Shown here piece after piece: positions 5,494-6,092 of a DNA stretch of 6,092 nt (the stretch's first letter is position 1; each line of letters starts with the position of its first letter). The notes beneath the pieces were generated by a model. It did no database searches. It worked only from the letters and a program-made list of their open reading frames with translations, and was not told where the DNA came from. The DNA is taken from assembly GCA_045614225.1 (NCBI GenBank), contig JAZLCO010000100.1:1-6092 (forward strand). Reading direction: 5' to 3'. Origin of the DNA: UBA9715 sp045614225 (GTDB taxonomy: Bacteria; Actinomycetota; Coriobacteriia; Coriobacteriales; Eggerthellaceae). The position numbers and the translations under genes were made by a program.

Positions 5494-6036
5494 ATGAGCA
5501 AGATCGTCGTAATCAAGGGCAGCGACCGCAAAGGCGGCAACAGCAACTCGATGGCAGATGCGTTCATCGAAGCCGCGAAGGAGCTTGGCCACGAAATCGT
5601 GGAATGCAACGCCACGAAGATGAACCTGAACGGTTGCCACGGTTGCATGACATGCTTCAAGACGGGTAAGGCATGCACGCACGATGACGACTTCAACACG
5701 ATTGCAGACGACCTGCTCGCAGCTGACGGCTGGGTGTTCTCGTTCCCGATTTACTGGCACACGATGCCCGGTCAGACGAAGTGCATCCTCGACAACATCT
5801 TCTCGTTCGCTGTTGGCGGCAAGAGCTGCAAGGGCAAGAAGGTCGCGCTCGTCTCGTGCTGCGAGGAGAACGACATGACCGTGTTCGACCATGCGGTCGG
5901 TCCGTTCGAGCGTGGTGGCGCGCTCATGGGTTGGGACATGGTCGGTAACGTGCTCGTGCCAGCCGTGAACAACGTCGGCGATATCGCAAGCACTGACGGC
6001 TGCGCTCGCGCTGCTGAGCTCGCCGAGAAGTTCTAG
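5494..6036 (+). CDS. NADPH-dependent FMN reductase / iron-sulfur flavoprotein-like protein
   Basis: This 180-residue protein has a flavodoxin-like fold. It opens with strand IVVIKG and the FMN-phosphate loop GSDRKGGNSNS (9-19), as in NADPH-dependent FMN reductases, and continues with PIYWHTMPGQTKCILDN (85-101), the usual second flavin-contacting region. Cysteines C48, C51, C54 and C61 form CX2CX2CX6C, close to the compact cluster-binding motif of iron-sulfur flavoproteins (Isf). A [4Fe-4S] cluster next to FMN is therefore plausible, suiting electron transfer in an anaerobe. Many family members keep such a motif without proven clusters. Further cysteines (38, 97, 112, 122, 123, 170) make it cysteine-rich. 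ATG 5494 is chosen for GAGAGGG about 6 nt upstream and homology from residue 3. The frame opens earlier at 5281, but that part overlaps the peptidase gene. It is probably transcribed with the peptidase gene, 14 nt away, and ends 21 nt before the second palindrome. Confidence 0.88.
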   Translation: MSKIVVIKGSDRKGGNSNSMADAFIEAAKELGHEIVECNATKMNLNGCHGCMTCFKTGKACTHDDDFNTIADDLLAADGWVFSFPIYWHTMPGQTKCILDNIFSFAVGGKSCKGKKVALVSCCEENDMTVFDHAVGPFERGGALMGWDMVGNVLVPAVNNVGDIASTDGCARAAELAEKF

Positions 6037-6057
6037 AGCCCAGGCATTCTCGCCCCG

Positions 6058-6088
6058 TAACCATTTGGGGACAGTCCCTTTTTGGTTA
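6058..6088. repeat. Imperfect 31-bp palindromic repeat (REP-like), copy 2; possible terminator
   Basis: TAACCA and GGGGAC on the left face GTCCC and TGGTTA on the right around a central A, with three T-T mismatches and one G-T in the A/T-rich part. The total length and outer and inner arms match copy 1, and GTCCCTTTTTGGTTATTCC (6074-6092) is identical to 4193-4211. It sits 21 nt after the flavoprotein stop, with a G+C core followed by TTTTT on the plus strand, so it may end that operon's transcript. The window ends here, so the right flank is not seen beyond 6092. Confidence 0.75.
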
Positions 6089-6092
6089 TTCC

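Noticed and set aside
1..6092. CRISPR arrays, tRNA or rRNA genes, insertion sequences, prophage genes
   Set aside because: No regularly spaced repeats, tRNA cloverleaf signatures, transposase motifs or phage structural proteins were recognised.

Overview
The window is a GC-rich bacterial stretch (about 60% G+C, coding third positions dominated by G and C). Protein style, codon use and a short GGGACTGTCCC-type palindrome repeat suggest a gut-type actinobacterium of the Coriobacteriia/Eggerthellales. This placement is inferred from general resemblance, because the window holds no rRNA or marker gene.

Layout. On the plus strand, positions 3-494 are the C-terminal part of a DUF554-type membrane protein, cut by the window edge. 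It is followed 56 nt later by a complete 832-residue UvrA-like ABC ATPase (551-3049) that lacks the UvrB-binding domain. A convergent 128-nt spacer with weak hairpins leads to a minus-strand block. That block holds a ribbon-helix-helix/MNT-nucleotidyltransferase fusion (3178-3639), a 52-residue small membrane or lipoprotein gene (3769-3927), a 65-codon open remnant with no usable start (3978-4175), a perfect 31-bp palindromic repeat (4177-4207), and a GNAT acetyltransferase (4219-4701). On the plus strand again, a C39-like cysteine peptidase (4856-5479) and an iron-sulfur-flavoprotein-like reductase (5494-6036) form a tight two-gene unit. A second copy of the palindromic repeat (6058-6088) closes the window.

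How the genes work together. No single pathway links the block. The UvrA-like protein fits damage or drug tolerance. The RHH-MNT fusion looks like a toxin-antitoxin-derived or autoregulated nucleotidyltransferase without a HEPN partner in view. The peptidase and flavoprotein are probably co-transcribed, but their joint role is unknown. The region 3050-4220 is the least ordinary part: small or orphan genes, a gene remnant that stops exactly at a repeat edge, and promoter-region palindromes. I saw no CRISPR array, tRNA, rRNA, insertion sequence or phage gene. I do not claim a complete new system. The best leads are the orphan RHH-MNT fusion with its operator-like palindrome, the overlooked 52-residue protein, the repeat family, and the cytoplasmic-looking peptidase paired with the flavoprotein.
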